From contig PBSM01000034.1 in NCBI GenBank assembly GCA_002726245.1, positions 1-32,720 on the forward strand: a stretch of DNA of 32,720 nucleotides. Direction: 5' to 3'. Within the stretch, counting starts at the first letter, position 1, and the number at the start of each line of letters is the position of its first letter. Below the pieces are notes generated by a model that was given only the letters and a program-made list of their open reading frames with translations, had not been told where the DNA came from and searched no databases. Source of the DNA: Planctomycetaceae bacterium. GTDB taxonomy: Bacteria > Planctomycetota > Planctomycetia > Pirellulales > Pirellulaceae. Shown here in pieces: positions 1 through 6,822 of the stretch. Position numbers and translations under genes: made by a program.

Positions 1-5
1 AGGCT

Positions 6-154
6 TACGCCCCAGGCTACTACATGCCGCCGCTCCGCGGCTAAGATGCGTCTGCATTCAGTCGTCTGATCAAACCGAACTGCAAGCCAACGCATCTGGC
101 TCAGCGTTTGAAATCTTGTTTTCCTACGATAATTCTTAACGTTAATAGCATAAC
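6..154 (+). repeat. ~150-bp interspersed repeat, copy 1 (R1)
   Basis: This stretch aligns without gaps to 5606-5754, with about a dozen mismatches counted by eye. Both copies end at the same bases (TAATAGCATAAC) and then diverge at once, so the right boundary is sharp. Positions 28-40 hold a small GC hairpin (GCCGC-TCC-GCGGC) that has decayed in the other copy. A related GCCGCTCCGCGGC core also occurs near 30938. Both copies lie just upstream of a gene on the same strand. I see no convincing reading frame in it. Confidence 0.85.
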
Positions 155-247
155 ACTCGCGAGGGGGGCCGGTATGCTGCAGCATAACCTACGAGATACT
201 AGCAAACAGCCACGAGGATAGTGTCTGCTCACCGACGAGGAACCAAC

Positions 248-2512
248 ATGCTTCTCATCAGCCGCGTCGCACCGGGAAAGCCGGAACTTCATCATTGCTC
301 GGATATGCCAGACCAGGAGCGATTGCGATTGCATGGTCGGGGTACTCAAACACCAATCCGCGAGTTGACAGTCAGTCAACCGACGACGGTCGAGTTCGAG
401 TTTGCTATCGGCGAGAAGGAGGTTGTCTCAGGCGGGCGTTTGATGATCGTTTGGCGTTGGCCCTTTGATTGGAGTGACCTTCAAGCGGAAGATCCCGGCC
501 GAGACGGCTACATGCGAACCGAGTTCGTGCCGCGTGACGCTGACGCAGGCGAACTCGTTTCGCTCGAGACCGATTACAAGTGGATTGCCGGGATCGAACC
601 GTGGCATCACATGATTACAGTCAAGGTGACTCAGGGAACACTCGGCCCCGAAGACAGCGTGAAGATCGCCTGTGGTGAGACCGAACGCGGCCCAGGTGGC
701 TGGTGTGCTCCGACTTGTGCTGCCCGGCGAGCACGCTTTCTCATGCTAATCGATCACGAAGGCAATGGAAAGCGAATCCGTTTGGTTGATTCACCGTCGT
801 TCCGAGTCCTTCCCGATAAAGCGATTCGCCTCGTTGCTTTCGCGCCGTCGGATGCGATTGCTGGTGAGCCGTTCGAAGTAACGGTTCGGTCTGAGGATCG
901 GTGGGGCAATCCAACCAGTCCCGTCTCTCCTACGTCGCTGGTCCTTCCGGACGGCGCGACGGTCGAGCGACTCAACACGGACGAAGCAGATCCGCCAATC
1001 GAGAAGTTTGAAGTGACGTCGATGTCGGCAGGAGACATTCAGTGCACGACGGCGTGCGGTGAGCAACTAGTTGCCTCGACGAATAGAGTCCGCGTGCACA
1101 ATGAGCTGCCGCCTCAACAACTGTTCTGGGGTGACGTGCATTCGGGACAAACGGAGATCGGATGCGGAAGCAGTTCGTTGGCGGAACATTACATCTTCGG
1201 TCGTAACTGTGCCGGGCTGCAATTCATAACCCACCAAGCCAACGACCACTATGTCACGCTCGACGAATGGAACCACACGCGCGAAGTAACTGACGGGCTC
1301 TACTTGCCAGGAGTTTACGTGCCGTTCCTGGGCTGTGAGTGGAGCGCGCTGACCAAGGATGGCGGAGACCGGAATGTCTTCTACTTGGAGGACGAACCTC
1401 GCCTGCGCCGGAGCGATCGATTCTTTGTCGAGAGCGAGCCTGATCCGGAACCGGACGTGCGGACAGGGGCGGAGTTCGTCGAAGCCTTCAGCGACCTGAA
1501 CGTCTTGGTAAACATTCATGTCGGCGGTCGCATGACCAACTTGGAGTGGCATGCTCCGAAGATCGAAAAGCTGTGCGAGATTCATTCAACCCACGGGACG
1601 TCCGAGTGGTTCGTCCACGACGTGCTCAACCGCGGTTATCGTGTCGGCATTACAGCCGGCACCGACGGCGTGATGGGACGGCCGGGTGCTTGTCATCCGG
1701 GCCGAAGATTGATCCGTAATCTGCGAAACGGTTTGACAGCAGTTTATGCCAAAGAGTTGACTCGCGAATCGCTCTGGGAAGCTTTTCAAGCACGCCGCTG
1801 CTATGCAACGTCGGGCGAGCGAATTCGCTTGTGGTTCGAAGTGAATGGCGCGGCGATGGGATCGGAGATTCAGACCAACAGCCGTCCCCAAGTTGCTTTC
1901 GATGTCGAAGGCACTGCTGCGATCGAGCGAGTCGAGTTACTTCGCGGGACCGAAGTTGTACACGCGTGGCAGGTCGCTGAGCACGCTACGACGGACGATG
2001 GACTCTTGCTACGTGTGTTGTGGGGAGGCACTGAGCGACGGGGGACTGCGCGGTTGCAGCGTGTGCAGTGGGATGGAGCGCTTTCTATTGTGAACGGCGA
2101 CTTGGAATTGGTGGAGGCGGTCAACGTGCAGTCGTTCGCCGATCGTGTTGAAGCTGTCTGCAAGGATAGGATCGAATGGAGCAATGCGACGGCTGGCAAT
2201 GCGACGGGGATAGTCGTTCGTGTTCGCGGGGATGAGGCGACGGCATTGTCCTTCGATTCAGAGCACGCTCGATTTCAAGTCAACCTCAACGAAGTTCGGG
2301 ACAATGATCACGCTGTCGATGCTGGTGGCGTTGGCCGTTTCGTGAAGATCGGTCCCGCGCCGCAAACCGATGGGCCGTGGAAGTGTCAGGCAAGCTGGAT
2401 CGACGCAAATCCGCCAACCGGCGTCGTGCCGTATTGGCTTCGCGTCACTCAAGTCGATCAAGCGATGGCGTGGAGTAGTCCTGTTTATGTAGGTCACGCT
2501 CGCCGAGCGTGA
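248..2512 (+). CDS. DUF3604 family protein (PHP-like metal-dependent hydrolase)
   Basis: A protein of about 754 residues. The middle carries the DUF3604 signature: GDVHSGQ (H298 from this start), then THQANDHY, and later ITAGTDGVMGRPG followed by a GLTAVYAKELTRESLWEAF-type block and RRCYATSGERI. These are typical of DUF3604, usually treated as related to PHP phosphoesterases; the substrate is not known. The first ~290 residues look like beta-sandwich material and the last ~200 are less conserved. There is no clear signal peptide. The ATG at 248 is preferred to the upstream in-frame GTG at 221 because GAGG at 237-240 sits at a suitable distance. The last seven codons and the stop are written by a REP palindrome (2489-2513), so the native C-terminus was probably replaced. 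R1 lies about 90 bases upstream. Confidence 0.8.
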   Translation: MLLISRVAPGKPELHHCSDMPDQERLRLHGRGTQTPIRELTVSQPTTVEFEFAIGEKEVVSGGRLMIVWRWPFDWSDLQAEDPGRDGYMRTEFVPRDADAGELVSLETDYKWIAGIEPWHHMITVKVTQGTLGPEDSVKIACGETERGPGGWCAPTCAARRARFLMLIDHEGNGKRIRLVDSPSFRVLPDKAIRLVAFAPSDAIAGEPFEVTVRSEDRWGNPTSPVSPTSLVLPDGATVERLNTDEADPPIEKFEVTSMSAGDIQCTTACGEQLVASTNRVRVHNELPPQQLFWGDVHSGQTEIGCGSSSLAEHYIFGRNCAGLQFITHQANDHYVTLDEWNHTREVTDGLYLPGVYVPFLGCEWSALTKDGGDRNVFYLEDEPRLRRSDRFFVESEPDPEPDVRTGAEFVEAFSDLNVLVNIHVGGRMTNLEWHAPKIEKLCEIHSTHGTSEWFVHDVLNRGYRVGITAGTDGVMGRPGACHPGRRLIRNLRNGLTAVYAKELTRESLWEAFQARRCYATSGERIRLWFEVNGAAMGSEIQTNSRPQVAFDVEGTAAIERVELLRGTEVVHAWQVAEHATTDDGLLLRVLWGGTERRGTARLQRVQWDGALSIVNGDLELVEAVNVQSFADRVEAVCKDRIEWSNATAGNATGIVVRVRGDEATALSFDSEHARFQVNLNEVRDNDHAVDAGGVGRFVKIGPAPQTDGPWKCQASWIDANPPTGVVPYWLRVTQVDQAMAWSSPVYVGHARRA

Positions 2513-2566
2513 CTTAAGTCGCAACTCCTCAGGATCCCAGGGTCACGCTCGGCGAGCGTGACCTAC
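2489..2566. repeat. Composite REP/iREP element (family A pair 1)
   Basis: Two hairpins in inverted orientation. The left (2489-2513) starts GTAG and has arms GTCACGCTCG and CGAGCGTGAC. The right (2541-2566) has the same arms and ends CTAC. The linker contains GCAACTCC, shared with the composite at 20896-20982. The TGA inside the left hairpin is the stop codon of the upstream gene. The next gene's ATG (2571) begins four bases after the right end. The GTAG foot plus hairpin is the known hallmark of REP sequences handled by RAYT transposases. Confidence 0.85.
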
Positions 2567-2570
2567 TACG

Positions 2571-4298
2571 ATGTCGCAGCTAACCAACGTCGATGCGGGA
2601 CTCTCAGATTCCGAGCGACCAACTCGCATTCGCCACGTGATTGTCGCAGTAACTTTCTGCGCGGCGTTCTTGCTGTATTTGCACCGCTTCTGCATGACGT
2701 ATGCGCAGCGGTACGTGAAGGAAGATCTGGGGCTGAGCGACGATCACTTGGGCATCTGTTTTTCAGCCTTCTTCTTCGCCTACGCGCTCGGACAGGTTCC
2801 TTCTGGCTGGATGAGTGATCGCTTCGGGGCTCGCAAGATGCTAACGCTGTATATCCTCACGTGGTCGTTCTTCACTGGGCTGATGGGAATGACAGTGGGC
2901 TTCGTGATGCTGTTAGTCGTTCGGCTCGCGGCCGGGCTTGGCCAGGCGGGAGCATACCCAACGAGTTGCGGCTTACTGGCGAGTTGGGTTCCGTTTCGAT
3001 CACGTGCTTGGGCCAGCAGTATCGTCGCCTTTGGCGGCCGTTTTGGTGGAGGCCTCGCTCCATTGTTGACGGTCACCTTGATCGTTGCCTTCGTGCCACT
3101 GAGTGTTCCAGCTTGGCTCGATCAGGATGACCTTCTCGATTCAGCGGAACTCGCCCAGGCGATGATTAAGGTTGATGCTGCAGAAGTCGATATCGCCAAG
3201 CGGCAACTGAGACGAAGTGTCTTAGCGCGGTTGTCTGATGTGACAACAAATGCGTTTCACGCCTTTCCTGAAACCAACGATATAAATGGTAAGCCACTCA
3301 CGGATCAACTTGTTCGCGATCTGAATGACGTGATCCGGGGATCCCGGTTGATCCGCGAAGCGACAACACCGATCCCGCTGGAACGCGAGGCCAAAAAGCT
3401 GCTTCGGCGGACGGAACTAACCCAGGCACAGACTGAGCGGCTGAATCGCCTGATCTTGGAAGCCATCTTCCCGGACGCGATTCGCAAGATTTATGTCCAT
3501 GGCTGGCGGCCGGTCATGTTCGTGTTCGGCTCGATGGGAATCGTCGTTGCTCTTTTGTTCTCGGGGTTGTTTCGCAACTCACCATCCGCTCATCCACTCT
3601 GTAATGAATCAGAGCAGTCTCTAGTCGAAGCGGATCGTCCAGCGCAGTCGGCGAAAAAGCAGGGTGAGGTCGGCAGGGTGCCTATCGAACATATTCTGCG
3701 CAGTCGCAGTTTGTGGTTGATGTGCGTGTCGCAATGGGGGTCGAACGTTGGCTGGGTCTTTCTGGTAACGTGGCTACCGCGTTACTTACTCGAAGTGCAT
3801 TCGGCACCCCTGTGGCAGCAAGGGTGGATGACGGCGCTTCCGCTATGGGCTGGCTGGGTCGGCACGTTGATGGGTGGGAGGCTTTCGGACGCAGCAGTTC
3901 GTCGGCTGGGATTGCGTTGGGGGCGGCTAGCGCCGTTGACCGTTGGCAAGTTCGCGGCGGCTAGTGCTTACTTGCTGTGTCTATTCCACCCTTCGGCTTG
4001 GATCGTCACTGGCATCTTCGCCATCGTTGCACTTTCGACCGATATGGGTAATGCAGGCGGCTGGGCTTACAAGCAGGATGTCGGAGGCCGGCACGTTGCG
4101 TCCATCCACGGCTGGGCGAATATGTGGGGGAACCTCGGCGCAACCGTATCGCCCGTCTTATTGCAGTTCGTCATTCGGACTTCCGGTTGGGATGTGGCAT
4201 TCATTACCTGTGCCGCCGCCTTCGCGATCGCAGGTGCTGCTGCTATCGGAGTTGATGCGTCGATTCCAATTGTGCCCGAAGAAACAACGAAGCACTAA
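2571..4298 (+). CDS. MFS transporter with a large central insertion
   Basis: A 575-residue polytopic membrane protein of the major facilitator superfamily. The N-terminal half shows several hydrophobic helices from about residue 22, the motif-A-like loop SDRFGARKM (residues 82-90) and the GLGQAGAYPTSCGLLASWVP region typical of organic-anion (ACS-type) symporters. Between about residues 180 and 309, where related transporters have a short loop, there is a charged, largely helical insertion of some 130 residues. The second half (GWRPVMFVFG onward) continues with normal MFS helices. The substrate cannot be deduced; carboxylates or sugar acids would fit the subfamily. The start abuts a REP composite and has no obvious Shine-Dalgarno sequence, so translation initiation may be weak or dependent on the palindrome. 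Confidence 0.85.
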   Translation: MSQLTNVDAGLSDSERPTRIRHVIVAVTFCAAFLLYLHRFCMTYAQRYVKEDLGLSDDHLGICFSAFFFAYALGQVPSGWMSDRFGARKMLTLYILTWSFFTGLMGMTVGFVMLLVVRLAAGLGQAGAYPTSCGLLASWVPFRSRAWASSIVAFGGRFGGGLAPLLTVTLIVAFVPLSVPAWLDQDDLLDSAELAQAMIKVDAAEVDIAKRQLRRSVLARLSDVTTNAFHAFPETNDINGKPLTDQLVRDLNDVIRGSRLIREATTPIPLEREAKKLLRRTELTQAQTERLNRLILEAIFPDAIRKIYVHGWRPVMFVFGSMGIVVALLFSGLFRNSPSAHPLCNESEQSLVEADRPAQSAKKQGEVGRVPIEHILRSRSLWLMCVSQWGSNVGWVFLVTWLPRYLLEVHSAPLWQQGWMTALPLWAGWVGTLMGGRLSDAAVRRLGLRWGRLAPLTVGKFAAASAYLLCLFHPSAWIVTGIFAIVALSTDMGNAGGWAYKQDVGGRHVASIHGWANMWGNLGATVSPVLLQFVIRTSGWDVAFITCAAAFAIAGAAAIGVDASIPIVPEETTKH

Positions 4299-4674
4299 CC
4301 CGGATTATTCACGAGATTGACTCTGGTCGCTGCAAGTGGTGATCCCGCCGATGTGGAAGAAGGCTAAGACTGGCGCAGGAACCGTTGGCATCAAAGGGGC
4401 GAGCCCCGCCTCTTCTGGCAAGCTTATCTTCAACCGCGCGGTCACGTTGCGTGATACGTGGGCTAAGATTCGGAGCAAGGCGGTTAACACCTCTGCAACT
4501 GGAGTTTTTGCCTCACATAGACTAGCACGTTGAGAATCGCAGCGTTTCACGAGCTTCGCTGGCTCAGCCAGCCGTGCCGCCGCATTGGTGGCAAACTTGG
4601 ATAGCCGCGAGAAACGTGATACGGTACGGGGAAACTCGCTATAGAAAACGACGAAACAAATCGGGAGGTACGAC
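4299..4674. other. Intergenic region with no recognised gene
   Basis: A 376-base gap between the MFS gene and the STAS fusion gene. Short frames are open on both strands, but none resembles a known family or has a convincing ribosome-binding site. The only clear signal is the Shine-Dalgarno at its right end. Confidence 0.6.
4663..4668 (+). promoter_or_regulatory. Ribosome-binding site fixing a GTG start
   Basis: GGGAGG six bases before the GTG at 4675. It supports that GTG as the true start of the STAS/kinase fusion, since the conserved STAS fold begins immediately after it. Confidence 0.75.
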
Positions 4675-5568
4675 GTGGAACTCATCATACATGAACGCGA
4701 CGATGTTTCTTATGTGGCCCTTGCAGGTCGTTTTGACGCGACGGGCGTGGAGGAAATGGATCAGCCTTTTACGGAAGCCACAACGGGGCGGGGACTGCCG
4801 ACAGTTGTCGATATGTCGGGCATCACGTTTATGTCATCGCTAGGGATTGGCTTCTTGTTTGCCAACACCAAGAAGCTTAAGAAGGCTGGTTGCAAGCTCG
4901 TCTTACTCAATCCTCAAGGGATGGTCGAGGCCGTCTTAAAGACTTCCAAGATGGACAAGGTGATGCCGCTCTTCTACGAGTTGGATGAGGCGATTCGGGC
5001 CGTCGGTGGCGACCCAACCATAGTAGGTGAAGTGAGTAAGGCAGAGGCCGACCCGGCAGTGGCGGAGCCAGAATCCGATTCGGCGCCGTCCGACACGCCA
5101 GACAACATACTGAAGCTTTCGGTCACGAACGAAATGTCGGAACTCGAGGGCTTGTACGCGGCGGTGAATCAGTTCCTCGCAAAACACAAAACTCCGTACC
5201 GATCCGGATACGCGGTGAATCTGGCAATCGAGGAATTGCTCGTGAACGTCATTCGCTACGCCTATGTGGATGACGACCAACACACCATTGAAATCGGGCT
5301 AGGCATCATTGATGAACAGATCATCCTTGAAATCAGAGATTCCGGACGGCCGTTTGATCCGCGCGAGGCCCCACCGCGCGACGTCGATGTGGACGATCTT
5401 GATGTCGGCGGGTTGGGACTGACGCTCGTGCTCGACATGGTGGACGCGCTCACATATCGGCGCGAGGATGAGAAAAACCACGTTCACGTCTGCATCCAAA
5501 ATCGTGCCGAAGAAGGCAACGAGCTTTGGAACGCTGTGAACGATGGATCCAGCGCAGGCAGCGAATAG
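4675..5568 (+). CDS. Fused STAS anti-sigma antagonist and HATPase serine kinase
   Basis: A 297-residue protein joining two partners of a partner-switching circuit. Residues 1-110 form a STAS domain (SpoIIAA/RsbV type); DMSGITFMSSLGIGF places a serine (S54/S55) at the usual phosphorylation site. An acidic Ala/Glu/Pro/Ser linker runs from about 117 to 143. Residues 145-277 form an RsbW/SpoIIAB-type GHKL ATPase: N-box EELLVNVIRYAY (N191 expected to bind Mg-ATP), G1 box RDSGRPFDP (D222, G224) and G2 box GGLGLTLV (245-252). In the classical system the kinase phosphorylates the antagonist and also binds a sigma factor; here both are covalently linked. No sigma factor or PP2C phosphatase gene is adjacent. 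The GTG start is set by GGGAGG. R2 follows 32 bases after the stop. Confidence 0.88.
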   Translation: MELIIHERDDVSYVALAGRFDATGVEEMDQPFTEATTGRGLPTVVDMSGITFMSSLGIGFLFANTKKLKKAGCKLVLLNPQGMVEAVLKTSKMDKVMPLFYELDEAIRAVGGDPTIVGEVSKAEADPAVAEPESDSAPSDTPDNILKLSVTNEMSELEGLYAAVNQFLAKHKTPYRSGYAVNLAIEELLVNVIRYAYVDDDQHTIEIGLGIIDEQIILEIRDSGRPFDPREAPPRDVDVDDLDVGGLGLTLVLDMVDALTYRREDEKNHVHVCIQNRAEEGNELWNAVNDGSSAGSE

Positions 5569-5605
5569 TAACGGCATCGAAACCCGTGAGCGTGAGTTTA
5601 GAAGC

Positions 5606-5754
5606 TACGCCCCAGGCTATTACATGCCGCCACTCCGAAGTTACGATGCGTCCGCATTCAGCCGTCTGATCAAACCGAGCTGCAAGCCAACGCATCTGGC
5701 TCACCGTTTGAAATCTTGTTTTCCTACGATCATTCTCAACGTTAATAGCATAAC
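5606..5754 (+). repeat. ~150-bp interspersed repeat, copy 2 (R2)
   Basis: The gap-free partner of R1 (6-154). It fills most of the interval between the STAS/kinase gene and fhcC and ends 14 bases before the fhcC ATG. The hairpin found at the left of R1 is degenerate here (GCCACTCCGAAG). Confidence 0.85.
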
Positions 5755-5768
5755 GTAGGTACTGCTCT

Positions 5769-6584
5769 ATGGTTCTCTCTCTTCGTTACAAAGCAACGAC
5801 TTCGATTCCCGTGGAGGTCGAAGGAATCACGCCAAACGCTGTCCGAAACCTATCGATTTCTGAGATCGAACATCTCGAAGCCTTTCAAGGAAATCAAAAG
5901 ACTTCGCTGGCGGAGTTCTTCGATGTGTCGGGCGATCCGACGGACGGCGAGATGATTTGGGAAGGTGATCTTCACGGCGTGCATTGGATCGGAGCAAAGA
6001 TGACCGATGGGAAGATTGTAGTTGAAGGTAACGCCGGACGACACATTGGCAGCGAGATGACAGGCGGCGAGATCATCGTCAATGGCGACGCTGGAGATTG
6101 GGTCGGTGGCGAAATGCACGGCGGCTTCATTCACGTTCATGGCCGGGCCGGCCATCTGATCGGAGCGGCTTATCGCGGCAGCGCTCGTGGTATGACAGGC
6201 GGTACGATCTTGATCGATGGTGCTGTCGGCAACGAGATTGGACACACAATGCGTCGCGGTTTGTTGGCAGTCGGTGGCGATGCCGGTGATCTCGCGGGCT
6301 TCAACATGTTGGCCGGCAGCATCTTGGTCTTTGGCTCAGCCGGCATACGACACGGCGCCGGGATGAAACGAGGCACGATCGGATTTTTCGGTGAAGAAGC
6401 GCCTCCTTTATTACCAACGTTCCGTCATGCATGTCGTTATTGCCCCGATGTCCTCTCGCTGATCTTCGGCAAACTTCGCTCTCGCGGCTTCCCGCTCCCT
6501 GCTGCCGTCGACACAATGATCGATCTCTACAACGGCGACCTCATCGAAGGCGGTCGTGGCGAGATTTTCATGCGCGTATTATAG
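5769..6584 (+). CDS. fhcC: Formylmethanofuran dehydrogenase/formyltransferase-hydrolase subunit C
   Basis: A 271-residue protein related to FwdC/FhcC and to the C-terminal beta-helix domain of glutamate synthase. Residues ~75-215 carry regularly spaced repeats of the form GG-I-V-G-AG-x-VGG-x-M (for example MTGGEIIVNGDAGDWVGGEM), which form a right-handed beta-helix. The C-terminal ~60 residues, starting near TFRHACRYCPDVLSL, match the family tail. In bacteria FhcC belongs to the formyltransferase/hydrolase complex that turns formyl-H4MPT into formate, in H4MPT-linked C1 oxidation or formaldehyde detoxification, a pathway known in planctomycetes. The other subunits (fhcA, B, D) are not beside it. 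The start ATG is only 14 bases from R2, with a weak GTAGGT as possible ribosome-binding site. Confidence 0.85.
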   Translation: MVLSLRYKATTSIPVEVEGITPNAVRNLSISEIEHLEAFQGNQKTSLAEFFDVSGDPTDGEMIWEGDLHGVHWIGAKMTDGKIVVEGNAGRHIGSEMTGGEIIVNGDAGDWVGGEMHGGFIHVHGRAGHLIGAAYRGSARGMTGGTILIDGAVGNEIGHTMRRGLLAVGGDAGDLAGFNMLAGSILVFGSAGIRHGAGMKRGTIGFFGEEAPPLLPTFRHACRYCPDVLSLIFGKLRSRGFPLPAAVDTMIDLYNGDLIEGGRGEIFMRVL

Positions 6585-6596
6585 GTGATCGTGAAT

Positions 6597-6715
6597 GTAG
6601 CCCTCACGCTCCGCGTGAGGAATAGCGGTGCAGCGAGCGATGATGATGTCAAATGGGAGCGTACGGACTCCGGCCCCTCTAAACGCCGCTTACATCACAC
6701 GGAGTGTGATGGCTA
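6597..6715. repeat. Composite REP/iREP element (family B pair 1)
   Basis: Left hairpin 6597-6620: GTAGCC followed by CTCACG-CTC-CGCGTGAG-type arms. Right hairpin 6693-6715: ATCACAC-GGA-GTGTGAT followed by GGCTAC. The two are inverted relative to each other, with a ~70-base linker. The same layout recurs at 16144-16266. It lies 12 bases after the fhcC stop and could act as a terminator. Confidence 0.75.
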
Positions 6716-6781
6716 CTTCGGTTGTGGCCACGTCGCGTGCGATATGAGCTACGAGCAGCAACACGCCTCGTTTTCTGCTAA

Positions 6782-6806
6782 CGTAATACTGCTTCGCAGT
6801 CGTACT
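6782..6806. repeat. Short GTA-hairpin-TAC palindrome
   Basis: ACTGC-TTC-GCAGT, flanked by GTA and GTAC, lies directly upstream of the Shine-Dalgarno of the next gene. It resembles a lone, smaller REP hairpin. Confidence 0.45.
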
Positions 6807-6809
6807 TCC

Positions 6810-6815
6810 AGGAGG
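6810..6815 (+). promoter_or_regulatory. Strong ribosome-binding site
   Basis: Consensus AGGAGG seven bases before the ATG at 6823, fixing the start of the ceramidase-like gene. Confidence 0.85.
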
Positions 6816-6822
6816 AACCAGT

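Noticed and set aside
4305..4688. 127-codon minus-strand open frame in the gap before the STAS fusion
   Set aside because: No recognisable motif, overlaps the start of the plus-strand gene, and has no ribosome-binding site.
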